Shown here: piece after piece, positions 1 through 32,213 of the stretch
Layout of the letters: each line of letters starts with the position of its first letter
Position numbering within the stretch: position 1 is the first letter of the stretch
Origin: Lumbricus terrestris
Lineage: Eukaryota; Annelida; Clitellata; Crassiclitellata; Lumbricidae
Reading direction: 5' to 3'
DNA: 64,000 nt
Assembly (NCBI GenBank): GCA_949752735.1
Contig: OX457036.1
Coordinates: 93,972,868-94,036,867 of the forward strand
Program-made: the position numbers and the translations under genes
Notes under the pieces: model-generated
Databases searched by the model: none
Told to the model about the DNA's origin: nothing
What the model saw: the letters and a program-made list of their open reading frames with translations, nothing else

Positions 1-172
1 GCTTCTGTAGCGCATTTAGACCTATATATGCAACTGTCGGTTTTCAAATTTTCACACAACGTTCGAGCGGACGGGTTTGTATATGTTTTTTGGAAAAAAC
101 ACAACGCGTGTATGCGGACGCGTTTTTTTATCCACGCGTGTTATTATATAGCGCATATATATATGTATCTGT

Positions 173-308
173 AGGGAACGGAGGGGTGAGGGAGGAAGGG
201 AGGGGGAGGGAGCGGGAGGAAGAGGGAGGGACGGAGGGACGGAAGAAGGGACGGAGGGAGGGAGGGATGCAGGGGAAGGGAGGTAGGGAGGGAGTGACGG
301 AGGGACGG
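173..308 (+). repeat. G-rich polypurine GGGA/GGGAC tract
   Basis: Irregular GGGAGG, GGGACGGA and GGGAAGG units on the plus strand with many runs of three or more G. No coding support. The first 170 bases and 309-434 hold nothing I recognise. Confidence 0.85.
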
Positions 309-652
309 TCTTTTCAGCCACAGCAACGCGTGGCCGGGTACAGCTAATAGGCTATAAGACTTCAGTCACAATGTTATTATTAGTGCATGAAAGTGTTAGA
401 AAACCGAGGAAGGTTTGCTATGAGTCTAGCAGCAGCATTTAAACGGTATCCTATCATTTGGTCGAAAGTCATTTGGTCGAAATCATTTGGTCGAAATCAT
501 TTGGTCGACGATGAAAAAATCGAAAGATCAAAAAGTCGAATGATCGTTTGGTCGACAATCAAAAAGTCGAACGATCAAAAGATCGACAATCAAAAAGTCG
601 AAAATCAAAAGATCGACATTCAAAATGAAGCATGTTTAATAGAATTCGGACG

Positions 653-807
653 ATTTTACTACAAGTTTTATCATTTGTATGCTACTTCAATGCTAAGGTT
701 AGTGTCATACATCTATATATAGCGTCGTTATATTTTACTACAAGTTTTGTCATTTGTATGCTAATTCAATGCTAAGGCTAGTTTTATACATCTATGGCGT
801 CATTATA
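653..807 (+). repeat. Direct duplication, period 79 bp
   Basis: Two adjacent copies beginning ATTTTACTACAAGTTTT at 653 and 732, with few differences. They lie at the inner edge of the left foldback arm. Confidence 0.8.
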
Positions 808-841
808 TAAAGATTGTCCATATAAAAATTTAACTATTAGC

Positions 842-1102
842 CTATGCTTGCAACTCAAGGTTGTGAGCAATGCCCCTCAAATAGTCCATAGGCCTATTCG
901 AGCGCTTTCCATACTCAGCAACGACTCTCTTCAGCCGTTCAGCACAGTCCTTGAATTTCTTCTTTTCCGCAGACGGAAGTTGTCCAGCTAAGAATTGTTC
1001 CAGTTTCAGTTCGTTCAAGCTTAGCTCCTTCTTTCTTGACCTGTTCAGTTTCGGTCTGACTTCGACCTTTTCATCGTTCCGATGCATTGAAAAATTGCGC
1101 AC
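842..1102 (-). CDS. Small unrecognised ORF between the foldback arms
   Basis: An open frame of about 87 codons on the minus strand lies wholly between the inverted arms. It reads KKELSLNELKLEQFLAGQLP then SAEKKKFKDCAERLKRVVAE, charged and helical looking, ending in a stop near 842. It begins at GTG or at the internal ATG five codons later. No family is recognised. It may be an element-encoded fragment, an exon, or chance. Confidence 0.3.
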   Translation of the reverse strand: MRNFSMHRNDEKVEVRPKLNRSRKKELSLNELKLEQFLAGQLPSAEKKKFKDCAERLKRVVAEYGKRSNRPMDYLRGIAHNLELQA

Positions 1103-1520
1103 CTTTCGTCTTACAGTCCGTTAGGCCTATACACTCTCCTTGATTTATTGGCTAATTAATTTTGTTTTCATTTCACTTTCTGTAGATCACAATTAACCTC
1201 CCTCTCTCACAGACTGATCGGGGTTCAAGTGTGTATGTGAGTGTGTGTCGGAGTGTGTGACACTGTGTATGTATGTTTGAGTGTGCGCACTTGTAGTAAA
1301 ATCGTTGGAATTCTCTTAAACATGCTTCATTTTGAATGTCGATCATTTGATCTTCGACCTTTTGATTGACGATCTTTTGATCGTTCGACTTTTTGATTGT
1401 CGACCAAATGATCATTCGACTTTTTGATCGTTCGATTTTTTCATCGTCGCCCAAATGATTTCGACCAAATGATTTCGACCAAATGACTTTCGACCAAATG
1501 ATAGTAAACCGCATTTAAAC

Positions 1521-2395
1521 TGACTCGAGAGGAGTCGCATCTTGGGAGCATGAGGAGCGACTCCGAGCGATTTACAGCAATCTATAGCCTAGGCTAGAGT
1601 CCTAGACCAATGAGAACCGATGAATGCATGCACAACTGTTTCAAAGATGGGATCTGATGTCTCTCAATCGCGTTAAAGGGAAAGCAGGAGCGAATCAAAT
1701 TCGACTCTTTTTGAGACATTCTCAGTAAAGTAGATGGGTCAATCACTATGATCATAATTATAAGGCGTGCAGTTCCTTTTTAAAGACTGATTGAGTGCGG
1801 AGTGCCTCTGAATTAGTCAGTAAACTGCTCCCGCGACTGTAGAAATCGCAACACCACTATCACGATTTCTTGCCGCCAGAGGCGCTGCAGTGCCTATGTG
1901 TTCTCAAAGGAGTCACACGACTCGAAAGGGATTTTCCACACTAGCTTTTTATTTGTCCTGTGGCAGGAAGCAATGGAGTTCGCATGAAAAACAGTTCTTA
2001 TAATGATAATAATATTTACTATTTTATGGTTAATTTATAATTTTGTAGGTTAGACCGCGGTAGTATATTTTCGGACGAAGAAGTCGAATAGGTATTCGAC
2101 GGGGTAAGTTATGTCTTAGATATGCCCTACGTGCACGATCTCATGACAAGGTTTGGTCTCTTGATTTATTGACAATAATATTATGAGCAAAACATCAGGT
2201 AAACAAACATCATAAATATAATATTACAGGAAGAATGCTATGCTACTGATTTTGAAATTGTCTGACGATGGGTTTAACCATAGTTTAGTTTGTTGAATTA
2301 TTTTCATTCTCTAAATTTGCTAAATTAAGAAACGCCGAAAATGAATTTTACTGGGCCACAGAGACGCCACTCGATTGACGAAAAATGCTTCATAA
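1521..2395. other. Unannotated, nothing supported
   Basis: AT-rich intergenic sequence. I see no long open frame, repeat array or convincing splice pair here. Confidence 0.5.
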
Positions 2396-2885
2396 ATAGA
2401 AGCTGGATAAAGCTAATTTTATAGCTGAAATGGAAGCTGGATTGATGAAAAAGCGTGAGAAATGGAAGCTGGATAAAGGTATTTTAAGGCCGAAATGGAA
2501 CTATCCATGCTGAGCGACAAGTATATTAAGTTCGTAATAAAAGTTTCCGGTAGAGTTCTATAATGACTCGGTAGCAAGTAACTTTTTTTTAAAAATTTGA
2601 TGAAAAATATTTGCTGACGAAATTGAAGCGGGATTTATCGTGTGAGGGTCGGTTAGGGCTCAGGTTATGCGTCGTGAGGGTCGGTTAGGGTTAGTTTTAG
2701 GGTTAGTGCAGTCATTCTGAAGCTGGATTGATGAACAATAATTTTCAATGAAAAATGGATGAAAAATATTTGCTGACGAAATAGAAGCAGGATTTATCGA
2801 ACAAATTCTTGCCTAAAGAGAAGCTGGATCGATTAAAAGGATTCTCGGCAAACTAGAAGTTGGATTTATTAAAGATAACAACGCT
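2396..2885 (+). repeat. Irregular array of GAAGCTGGATTGATGAAA-type units
   Basis: About nine diverged units (AAGCTGGATTGATGAA, AAGCAGGATTTATCGA, AAGTTGGATTTATTAAA) with variable spacers. The same unit forms an array at 61,540-61,935. A TTAGGG-like patch (GGTTAGGGTTAGTTTTAGGG) lies within it at about 2,670-2,705. Confidence 0.75.
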
Positions 2886-2961
2886 GCAACGTTAGTTCTT
2901 GGTGTCTACCGAGTCATTATAGAACGTCTACCGAGTCATTATAGAACTCTACCAAGTTTCC
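2541..2961. mobile_element. MITE-like inverted repeat
   Basis: Left arm AAGTTTCC then GGTAGAGTTCTATAATGACT to 2574. The right arm carries the inverted sequence twice (2906-2925 and 2928-2953) followed by AAGTTTCC. The interior holds the GAAGCTGGAT array. The superfamily is not clear. Confidence 0.6.
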
Positions 2962-3700
2962 TATATCCGAAAGTGACCATTATTTGTGTATAAATTTAAC
3001 AACCTCGGAAAATGGTAAAATAATTAAACAACCTAAACTACGGTTTAACCCTGACGATGTATATGACCATTTATATTGCACCTCGCAAACATAGCTACCC
3101 AACATATCTGAACAGATCTATGTGACTTAGATATTTCAAGAATGTTTCCTGAGCCACATGCGTTGCAATGTTACTTATTGTTAATAGAAGAAATGGGTGA
3201 ACGGACAGTTAATTTCTCAGCAAATTTCAAAGTTACACAACTTCTCTTTAAGCAGTTTAATGTGCTTTCATTATTTGCATATTATACGTGTATTCATATA
3301 TTCATTCATTATGATAACTTGTATGGCATGTTTTAAAGAGGACTGCTCAGAAACGTCCCATCACAAACAATGCTAAATGCAACTCTCTTGAGATGATAGA
3401 GTAATGCCTGGTCTAGAAAGGCAGTGGAGTATCAGAGGGATGCCATCACAGTTTGAGAGACCTACAAGTGAAAAGTCACATTCTGCATAGCGGAGGTGCA
3501 AGCAAAAGGGACAGAAAGCAGACCTTTTTCCAGCTGAAGGAGCACCAAGAGTGGGGCTACTGAGTTCGCAAAGGTAGGCAGGAATGAAACCTAGCAGGCA
3601 GCGCCAGACTAAAGCTGCGATCCTATTCTCGATACGCTGTTTGAGAGGTCAGAACATCATGCATATGACTGGAGATGTGGCAAAATTTACTATGTATGTC
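2962..3700. other. Unannotated, nothing supported
   Basis: Intergenic. It contains one 64-codon open frame at 3142-3336 without coding character and no recognisable repeat. Confidence 0.45.
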
Positions 3701-3706
3701 ACTTGG

Positions 3707-3889
3707 TCACCTGGTGCCGTCAGCTCTTGGAGCTCTGGCGACATTCTTGATGTATCCTCTCCTGTGTCTCCTCTCTCTTGTTGCCTCTCTCAGCTCCTCT
3801 AGGCTCATGCCAGACTTTTCCTGTACCTCATCCAACCATCTCTTCCTCGGTCTTCCGCATCTCCTCCTTCCCTCACCGCATGCCGTCAT
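3707..3889 (-). mobile_element. LINE fragment, C-terminal end of reverse-transcriptase ORF
   Basis: The minus-strand reading contains RRRCGRPRKRWLDEVQEKSG then MSLEELREATRERRHRRGYI, the typical C-terminal signature of non-LTR retrotransposon polyproteins (GRPRxRWxDxV). It is truncated at both ends and lies upstream of USP8. Confidence 0.7.
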
Positions 3890-4199
3890 CAGCTCCTTTT
3901 GTACATTGTATATTTATTATGAATGTATCATAATTGAAAAATTTTGAGCGCTTTTTTTTAGAAACGATTAGAATCACCGTAAACATGACTTTGCAGGTCT
4001 TAAAATCTGTGCTTCTTTCACAGCCTGTATACAATTAACTAATTTGTTAGTTTTACTTTAAGTTTCGCTTTTTATTTATATCAATATTTGCATATTTATA
4101 TTTGTTAATTTCAGTTTAAGTTTAGTTTTTAATTATTTCATTCAGTGCAAAATTGTGTGTGCTATTCTTCTTTGCAGCAAGCCTGGATAAAGACTCAAC

Positions 4200-25303
<21,104 letters not shown>

Positions 25304-25900
25304 ATTTCCATTCACTTGAGAGGACAGTTTGCTGACATTGGATATTATTGGATCTATGTAAATTGTATATATGTGATTGTCTTAAGTACTATTTTGTGAA
25401 TGTTAAACTCGGCTCCACATAGATAAATGATTTATTCATTCATTTGTTCATTCAAGAATTTCTATAGCACCTCTTCAAGGGAACTACTCAGAAGCGCTCC
25501 CGGCTCTAACGTGGCAAAGGCACAGCTTTGAGTTGAATAAATAGTGTTTCACTAATGAAACCCTAAGTAACTCCTTTCTCTAATCTTATCTGATGACTCG
25601 TACAGCACCATGCTGTTTCCTTGGCTTCACCTCCTCAGATTCTGACTGGGTAACGGAATACACAATTGACATGGCTATAGCAGTATGGCTGACTTGCTTT
25701 GATGTGGTACCAGTATGGTGCGAAAGAATTTCTGTTATTTACATTGTGTTAGATTGTAGTACTTTATCGCAGTGTACAAAAGCTTTAATACGTTTATGGT
25801 CATTTTTTTCAACTGAAAACCTGGTTAAAACTGTATTTCATTAATACTACTCTCAATTTCAATGTTGTAATAAATGAGCAGGGTGTCTATAAGGAATTTC
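25304..25900 (+). other. USP8 3' untranslated and downstream region
   Basis: AATAAA occurs at 25536-25541 and at 25869-25874 (TAATAAATG). Either could be the poly(A) signal. The first lies next to a minus-strand retroelement tail (25,431-25,545), so the second may be the native one. Confidence 0.4.
25431..25545 (-). mobile_element. SINE/LINE 3' tail
   Basis: A CATT repeat is followed by CTATAGCACCTCTTCAAGGG and CTCAGAAGCGCTCCCGGCTC. It lies in the USP8 3' region. Confidence 0.65.
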
Positions 25901-26224
25901 TAATGAGTTTAAGAAAGCCTGCAGAAATTACCATTTTGCGCAGTGACAGTAAAGTGGAGCAAAGTACCTTGGTAGTCTAGCATTAGTAGGATCTAACAAG
26001 TAATTTTAAAAGATTTTGTGATGTGCTAGACCCAAAATGCTGGAGCTTCAAGAGAAACCGAAATAGAAATCGTAATTCGTTGAAAACTTTCCATGTACAC
26101 ATGTGATAGTTGTTGCATAATTCTTTGTAACTATTATTCAAGTTGACAAAGTGATGATTATATCTTATTACTCATGCCGATGTAGTTGTGACCATTGAGA
26201 TGCATGATATATATAATATACACG

Positions 26225-26645
26225 CTAGAGAGAGTATGACGTATCTGCCCTGCAATAAAATTTGAAGTCAAAAATTTAGCCTACAACGCCCGTTACGTAA
26301 CGACCAATCATAGGCGATTTCTTATACCGACCAATCACACACAGTCTTACAGCATCGATTTGAAAAATAAATTAAATGCATTTTTAATAATAAAACGAAA
26401 ATGTCGATGCTCGCTTGTTAATTTTGCAGTTTCTTGCAATATTGACAAGTAAACATCGACAAGTTCGTCTTATTATAAAAATGCTGGCACTAGTTTAGTT
26501 ATTTTTCCAGATCGATGCTGTAAGACTGTGATTGGTCAGTATGAGAATCGCCTATGATTGGTCGGCACAACTTTAGACAGATATGATGTGATTGGTCGGC
26601 ACGACTTTCGTCGACTTCAATATAGAGACTGGGTACTCTCTCTAG
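26225..26645. mobile_element. Palindromic MITE, 421 bp
   Basis: The ends are CTAGAGAGAGTA and its complement. Inner inverted segments of about 55 bp match (GACCAATCATAGGCGATT and CAGTCTTACAGCATCGAT). It contains five ATTGGTC/GACCAAT motifs. The superfamily is unclear. Confidence 0.8.
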
Positions 26646-27051
26646 TGATATATTTATTATATAATACACCTCTATGGTTGTGACTTGTGATGGTGGAACT
26701 GGTTGCCAGTGTTGCATGTATTTGATTTCAGCACTTTTGTGATGTATCTTAAAATGTGCTGATGCATGAATAATAATAATAAATAATAATAATTACGACA
26801 ATTTATATGTCACTGTAACACAGCCAAACTTTTACAAGGGCGTCTTGCAAAGCAGCTTACAGGCGGGATAAGCCCTGGAGAACAAGTGTGTTTTTAGCAT
26901 GAATTGAATAGAGTCCACTGACCCGGTCAATCGAATAATGGCAGGAAGTCTTTTCCATACAAACATGATGTTGTATGAAAGAATTTAATTTTGATCCTGT
27001 TAACAAATGATCCACTCGATGCCAACTACCTTCTCCAAAAACTCTTAACCC

Positions 27052-27118
27052 TTTAATGCAGGAGGGTATAGGATTTCCCATACCATTTACTACCATATCA
27101 GCATTAAAGGATTAAACT
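27052..27118. repeat. Small foldback repeat
   Basis: CCTTTAATGC and GCATTAAAGG flank a GGGTATAGGATTTCCCATAC core. A related sequence is at 4,355-4,436 in USP8 intron 1. Confidence 0.5.
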
Positions 27119-27269
27119 GTCTTATATGGGAGCACTACGATGCCACCATCTGTTTATTTTAGAACATTTCTGACCAACCTATGCCTGGCTGCATGTGGCC
27201 CGCGAACTGACCTAAGTGACCCACCAGGGCTAGTTAAAGTTTTGCAATTGTGTAAAATTGATGTAAAAT

Positions 27270-27340
27270 ACATTGAATTCCCTGAGGGATACTAAATAGC
27301 CTACCTTGGGCAAAAATAAATAATAATAATAATTGCAGTG
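27270..27340 (+). mobile_element. Retroelement 3' tail with (ATA)n end
   Basis: CCCTGAGGGATACTAAATAG leads to CCTACCTTGGGCAAAAATAA. Related ends lie at 38,526-38,592 and 38,655-38,708. Confidence 0.55.
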
Positions 27341-27364
27341 TTAATAATTATTACTACTGTTGTA

Positions 27365-27560
27365 ATCAACAACGGCGATAAGACGAGTGCCGGAGAGTGG
27401 AATGCGAAGAGGCAGGCCAAGAAACACCTGGAGACTTGCATTCAAGGGAGACCAGGAGAGAATTGGGCTGGTTTGGGACAAGGCAGAGGAGGTGGCTGGC
27501 GAAGACTTGTTGACTAATGCTACCATCGGAACGGGAGAAACTAAGTCTAAGTAAGTAAGT
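27365..27560 (+). mobile_element. LINE fragment, C-terminal end of reverse-transcriptase ORF
   Basis: The plus-strand reading contains MRRGRPRNTWRLAFKGDQER, the GRPRxxW signature, and finishes in an AAGTAAGT tail. Truncated at the 5' end. Confidence 0.7.
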
Positions 27561-27571
27561 TGCAATCAACG

Positions 27572-27579
<8 letters not shown>

Positions 27580-27605
<26 letters not shown>
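27580..27605 (+). repeat. (TA)n microsatellite
   Basis: Thirteen consecutive TA units. Confidence 0.95.
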
Positions 27606-27608
<3 letters not shown>

Positions 27609-27609
27609 C

Positions 27610-28700
27610 GGTTGTAAATTCAACTTGTAATAAATCGTAAGAAACAAATATAGGCAATAATATCAACCTCAACGGGCATCGAACACGTAATATAAATAGT
27701 TTTTGGATTTTATTAAGTAGGCTATTCTTATTTATAGGCATATATAGACATATATATTTTTGATGTGAGGAGCTTTAAAAAATAAAACCTGTTGCTGCTC
27801 AATATGTTTGCGGCTATATGTCTGTTTTTAAGTAACTGAAGAAATATATGTGGAACTCGTCATTTTATATTTATATATGCGCAGGTAGGCTTATAGATAT
27901 GCATTCACAGTTTCTTAATCATGTATAATCTATAATTAATAATAATTAATAAGTAACCTCTTTCCACTACAGCGTGATCCATTATATAGGCCTAACTTTA
28001 GGGAAAGGGCTCACAATTTCATCCTCCCCAATAAAGACTCGTTAAACTTTATTCCAAGAATGTTATTCAAAAACATGTACTAACTATTTTGACCATAAGC
28101 TTTAAGCAGCCATACTGTTAATGTAAACCTACAGCGTTCTGTCTGTTGTTTATTGAATAAAACGAATATACATATTTGTGAGCCCTCAACAAAAAGGCGC
28201 TATATTGGAATAAGGTAGGTCTAGATTATTATTAATAAACCTCAGCGATTTGTCGAATGGCGTGCGTCCTCGACAATAAATGCACATCTTTGAATAAAAT
28301 ATTTTAGGACTTTTCGGAAGAATGCAACAATAATATTTCCATTTTGAACAGATTCGATTTCAAAAATCAGTTCTTCATTCGAATTTTTAAGGTGCAGAGA
28401 AAGAATACTGAAGATTTCATTGCACAAACGATGCAAAACACGATGCAGATGTAATTGAGTGATATATGACGAATAAATATACTGAACGGAGACTATAATC
28501 CGAGACATACCGTCGAGTTAAATTATCTTAACCAGTGGGCACAATTACCGGAGTATTTTGTTGTGGCAAAGTTGAATTCCTTGTAACCTCAACTTCGTTA
28601 AGGACGGAAGAGACTAGTTTATCAACGGTACCATGCAAGCCAGTAACTGGAATGTTGTATATGAATGGTAGTTGCTAAACACTGAATTTATTTTAAGCAG
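27610..28700. other. Region upstream of the 28,741 exon, no feature seen
   Basis: AT-rich, no repeat recognised. It may hold a promoter or 5' exon, but no motif is distinctive. A possible acceptor TTTTAAGCAG ends at 28,700. Confidence 0.4.
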
Positions 28701-28740
28701 AACTTTAGTTATACGTTTTATATACGAGAGAAAGCGAATT

Positions 28741-29170
28741 ATGAATAACGAAAGCAATGAAGTTTTCTCCACCATGTCTTCGTGGAATGCTTTCGTGACA
28801 CAGGCTTCAACTAATCCATCGTTCATTTGTAATGACGGCTTCAACAGTAACCCAATGTCGGATTCTGCTTCGGACAGCAATGGCAGCTTTAAAATGCTGT
28901 TAAAGGGAGGTTTCCATGGATCATCACGGTCACAACGTGAATCCAATTTTCCAGCTTCCAAGACAAGTTATGGAGTACAGGTTACTAAAACGGTGAAGCA
29001 TAAAACTGTTGCTTTAGACAATCGGAATTGTGCTTTGGACAACCGGATTTCATTGGATGAAAGTGAAGCTGAATCAGCTTCTGCAAGCTTTGGCTCATCA
29101 CTTGTTGAAGCAAGAAAGAATAAGCTGGAGAAAGCTGATGGACAGTTGGAAAATGAAGGCACTCAAAACA
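28741..29170 (+). CDS. Candidate first coding exon of an unrecognised gene
   Basis: ATG at 28741 opens 143 codons ending at a strong donor (A|GTAAGT at 29171). The protein start is MNNESNEVFSTMSSWNAFVT, Ser/Asn-rich and acidic, with a KMLLKGGFHG segment and later Glu/Ser/Lys-rich sequence, probably disordered. An upstream in-frame ATG at 28672 is possible, but an acceptor-like site at 28,700 and a purine at -3 favour 28741. No domain is recognised. Exon length, reading frame and donor support coding; the exon ends in phase 1, the phase needed by the large exon at 54,306. The link is unproven. Confidence 0.6.
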
Positions 29171-30040
29171 GTAAGTGCTAATTCTAAATACTTGTGTGTT
29201 TCACAGTGTTCATTAAAAATAAATCTTCTTATTTTCGTTCTCTACCCTTAGGCAGGTTCGAATGTTTGACGTCTCCATTCAGAAAAAATAGACAATGATA
29301 ATAAAAATGAATGAATTCAAAATAAATAATGGATTAAAAATAATAAAATTAACAATAATTTAAAAAATAGTTATCCTTTTAGCATATTTGCAGTGTATAT
29401 AGTTGTATAACTTCTCCTCGTCCTCCTCCTTATCTTCTTCAGTGACTTCTTCACTACTACATAAATGCACATGCACCCACACACATGCGTGCACACACAC
29501 TCAATGGCCACTGGTCTTCAATTGTGCTGTTCCATGCTGTGGCAAGTTCCCACCCATGACTTCCAATGTTGGGAAGTGTAATCAGGTGCGTGACAATAAT
29601 AGGCAAGTACATTGTGGAGAGTAGCACTAGTGGCAATGTATGGGATCCATTAAGAGAGTTCTACGTTAAAGAGCTTAAAGAGCATCTGGTTGGAATTGGA
29701 CAACCATTACGCGGTTATAAGCTGAAGATCCATCATTCGCGTACGAGCCAGTTTTAGCGCCTTTTTTGCACGTTGCCCGATCACCAACAGCAGTTGAGGC
29801 TTCTTTCCCGAGACCTCAATTTATGGCAAATTAAAAGCCGATGCTAGACACTGCATGCGAGTTTCAAATGAAAGAACTACTTAAGAAGCTTAGGGACATC
29901 TGTTGTTCGCTTGTGCGTCAATATGAATGCAAGAAAAAAAAGACGTTCCGTGTGTGTAAAAGAGAGGGCAGACTTTTAAAAGTTCGTGTAATAATAATAA
30001 TAATCTTCGTTTAATTTTAAAATGGCCCAGCGCATTATAA
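29171..30040. other. No confirmed feature; one weak open frame
   Basis: It contains a 63-codon frame at 29,566-29,757 (EFYVKELKEHLVGIGQPLRG) of uncertain meaning and an ATA-repeat retroelement tail at 29,988-30,005. Confidence 0.3.
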
Positions 30041-30044
30041 TTAC

Positions 30045-30235
30045 AATTCATAGTATGAACGGATGATCACAAGTTATTACAGGAGTCGAATTTAGCTGTC
30101 GGCAGCAATGCAAGGCGTCCATGAGGTCCTACTGCTCATTTTACCAATGCCATCTGTGGAATGGAAGGTTGAGTGGACCTTTGGGAAGGTAGCAGGACGA
30201 AATCCCGCGTCTGTGTGCTCTTCGTGCCATCACTC
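30045..30235 (+). mobile_element. Dispersed repeat, single copy of the intron 14 inverted pair
   Basis: TATGAACGGATGATCACAAG and GGTTGAGTGGACCTTTGG match 15,850-16,035 closely in order and spacing. Confidence 0.75.
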
Positions 30236-30509
30236 TCTTCCGAAATGATGTAATGTTTATGCTGCTGCTTTTTTATCACTATAATATATTTTCTATCAAT
30301 GTCGGACTGTAGCTATCGCCTTGTTGTATGGTCTCGAACCCTTCTCCCCTGAGATGGCTACTCTGTCGGGACCTTGAGCAAGTCATTTACTCATAATTGC
30401 TCAGCGCCACCTATGATTGATCGTTGATAAATAGATAGAACTTTGCACTTAGTAAATGCATAATTTTTTTATATCTATGATATATTCATGATTTACCGAA
30501 TTGTTAAAT

Positions 30510-30630
30510 CTATTGTATCATTTTTTTTATCACGGTATGATGTCATTTAATGTATCGTTTATCATCGCGATATGATGTCATTTAATGTATCATTTAGCAT
30601 CACGATATGATGTCATTTAATGTGATGATG
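30510..30630 (+). repeat. ATGATGTCATTTAATGTATC short tandem repeat
   Basis: Three to four units of about 35 bp (ATCACGATATGATGTCATTT). Confidence 0.7.
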
Positions 30631-30839
30631 ATTATTGTAATATTATTTGGTGAATTTTAGTTTAGAACTCATTTGTTTGATGTGGTCCTTATTTATGTTC
30701 ATTGTGATGTTGTTTGCACATTCATGTCTGCGGCTTTTCCGTCCTAACATCCAACCTGCTGATGGGGGGAGGGCATACCCCACCAATACCACATCCCAAA
30801 AGATAATTGTTCTGCTGACTGATTGCTTTTTGTCAATGA

Positions 30840-31000
30840 TTTATTGGCTTTCTGGATTATTGAATGGCTGGTTAATAATAGCTGGCTGGCTCGATGAGTG
30901 GTTGCCTGGATTGGTGGATGATTGGCTGGATGGCTGACTGGATTGATGGATGGATTGGTGAGTGGGTGGATAGATGGATGAGTTGGTTGCCTGAATAGAT
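30840..31000 (+). repeat. GGCTGGATTGATGGATG-type simple repeat
   Basis: Irregular GGAT/TGGC units without coding character. Confidence 0.6.
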
Positions 31001-31090
31001 GGGTGGTGGTGGTTACTATTTGTAGTAGTAACAGCAACAGTGGTTGTAGTTATTGTAATAGAATTGGCATAGCAGCAGTAGTGTACGAGC

Positions 31091-31300
31091 ACTTGTTACA
31101 GCATCCCTTCAAGATTTATAGAAAGACCCAAGTACGATAGACCGCTCCCGACTACAGTTCTGAAACTGAATCGGAGTTTCACGCTCAAGCGCATGAGTGA
31201 AGGACTTGCTCAATGCTCAGGGTCACTATGCGGCGGCTTGATGTGTGTTTTAATCCGCAACCTTCCGGCTCCAACACCGCACATACCCCACCCAGAGCCT
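31091..31300 (-). mobile_element. tRNA-derived SINE, diverged
   Basis: It carries the same order as 7,361-7,560: CCGCTCCCGACTACAG, TCGGAGTTTCACGCTCAAGC, GAAGGACTTGCTCAATG and a decayed box B. Confidence 0.7.
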
Positions 31301-31559
31301 TCTATTACAGTAATAGAAGACTCTGACCCCACCAATACCGCATCCAAATAGTAGTAGTAGGGTTGGCGTTGCGTTTAAAATTAGTACTAGCTTTGCAGTT
31401 AGTATTGTGAGTGATAAATTGATTTCACTGAAGGTTGAAGTGGCAGAAATGGGGGAGTGTTATGGGGGAGTGTAAGTGGGCCAATTGGCGCATCTGTTCC
31501 CTTTGGGGGCAGATGTGTGGAGTTTCAGAAAGCGAGCGAGGCATAGGAAACAATTTCCC

Positions 31560-31725
<166 letters not shown>

Positions 31726-31899
31726 GGCACAGACAGGCAGAACGAGAGCAGAACAGATAAATAGAGATAGGCATGCAGAAACATAGAATACACAGATAAG
31801 AGACAGCAGCAGCTTGGCTCACGGACGGACTGCAAAGAGAAAGACACGTATACATACATAGCAGGAGTCAGAGAGAGGGAAATGGAACCGGAGGGGATG

Positions 31900-32213
31900 G
31901 TAGCTAATGGCTACGCGGCCTATCGTACTTGGGTCTTTCTAGGTCAGCCAGTACGCATGCCCCGTGGTGACCATGTGCCTGCCGTCTGACGCCCGCCAGA
32001 CCGAAGCCATTCACAGGCCGCCGCCGCTGACAACGCTGCTGCCGTCGTCGTGCCCTTAGGCCTCCGTGCATGCGCGTACTGAGCACCGCCTTTGATTGGC
32101 TGAGTGTTTCGAAAGCATCTACAATTCATATCGGCCTTGGCTTGTCGTGTACTGCTTGTTAAGTGCAATTGAACGCGAAATCTGAGGTGGGGAAGGAAGA
32201 GTGGGAAAAGTAG
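31900..32213 (+). promoter_or_regulatory. CpG-rich candidate promoter and 5' exon
   Basis: A CpG-rich island in AT-rich surroundings, with an NRF1-like GCATGCGCG at about 32,069 and an inverted CCAAT box (TGATTGGCTGAG) at about 32,091. A usable donor (AAAGTAG|GTAAGAT) follows at 32,214. No product can be assigned. Confidence 0.35.

Larger units (their letters stand above)
435..1520. mobile_element. Foldback-type element with about 230-bp inverted arms
   Basis: The arm at 435-665 is the inverted copy of 1,289-1,520. Both are built from short units (CATTTGGTCGA, AAAAAGTCGAA, GATCAAAAGATCGAC) and end near TTTAAAC. About 620 bp lies between them. Terminal target duplication was not identified, so the outer limits are approximate. 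Confidence 0.75.

Noticed and set aside
2640..2710. Telomere-like GGTTAGGG repeats
   Set aside because: Only three or four imperfect units inside a repeat array; no long TTAGGG tract.
28614..28961. Minus-strand open frame of 115 codons
   Set aside because: It overlaps the plus-strand exon, which has a start codon, splice donor and better composition.
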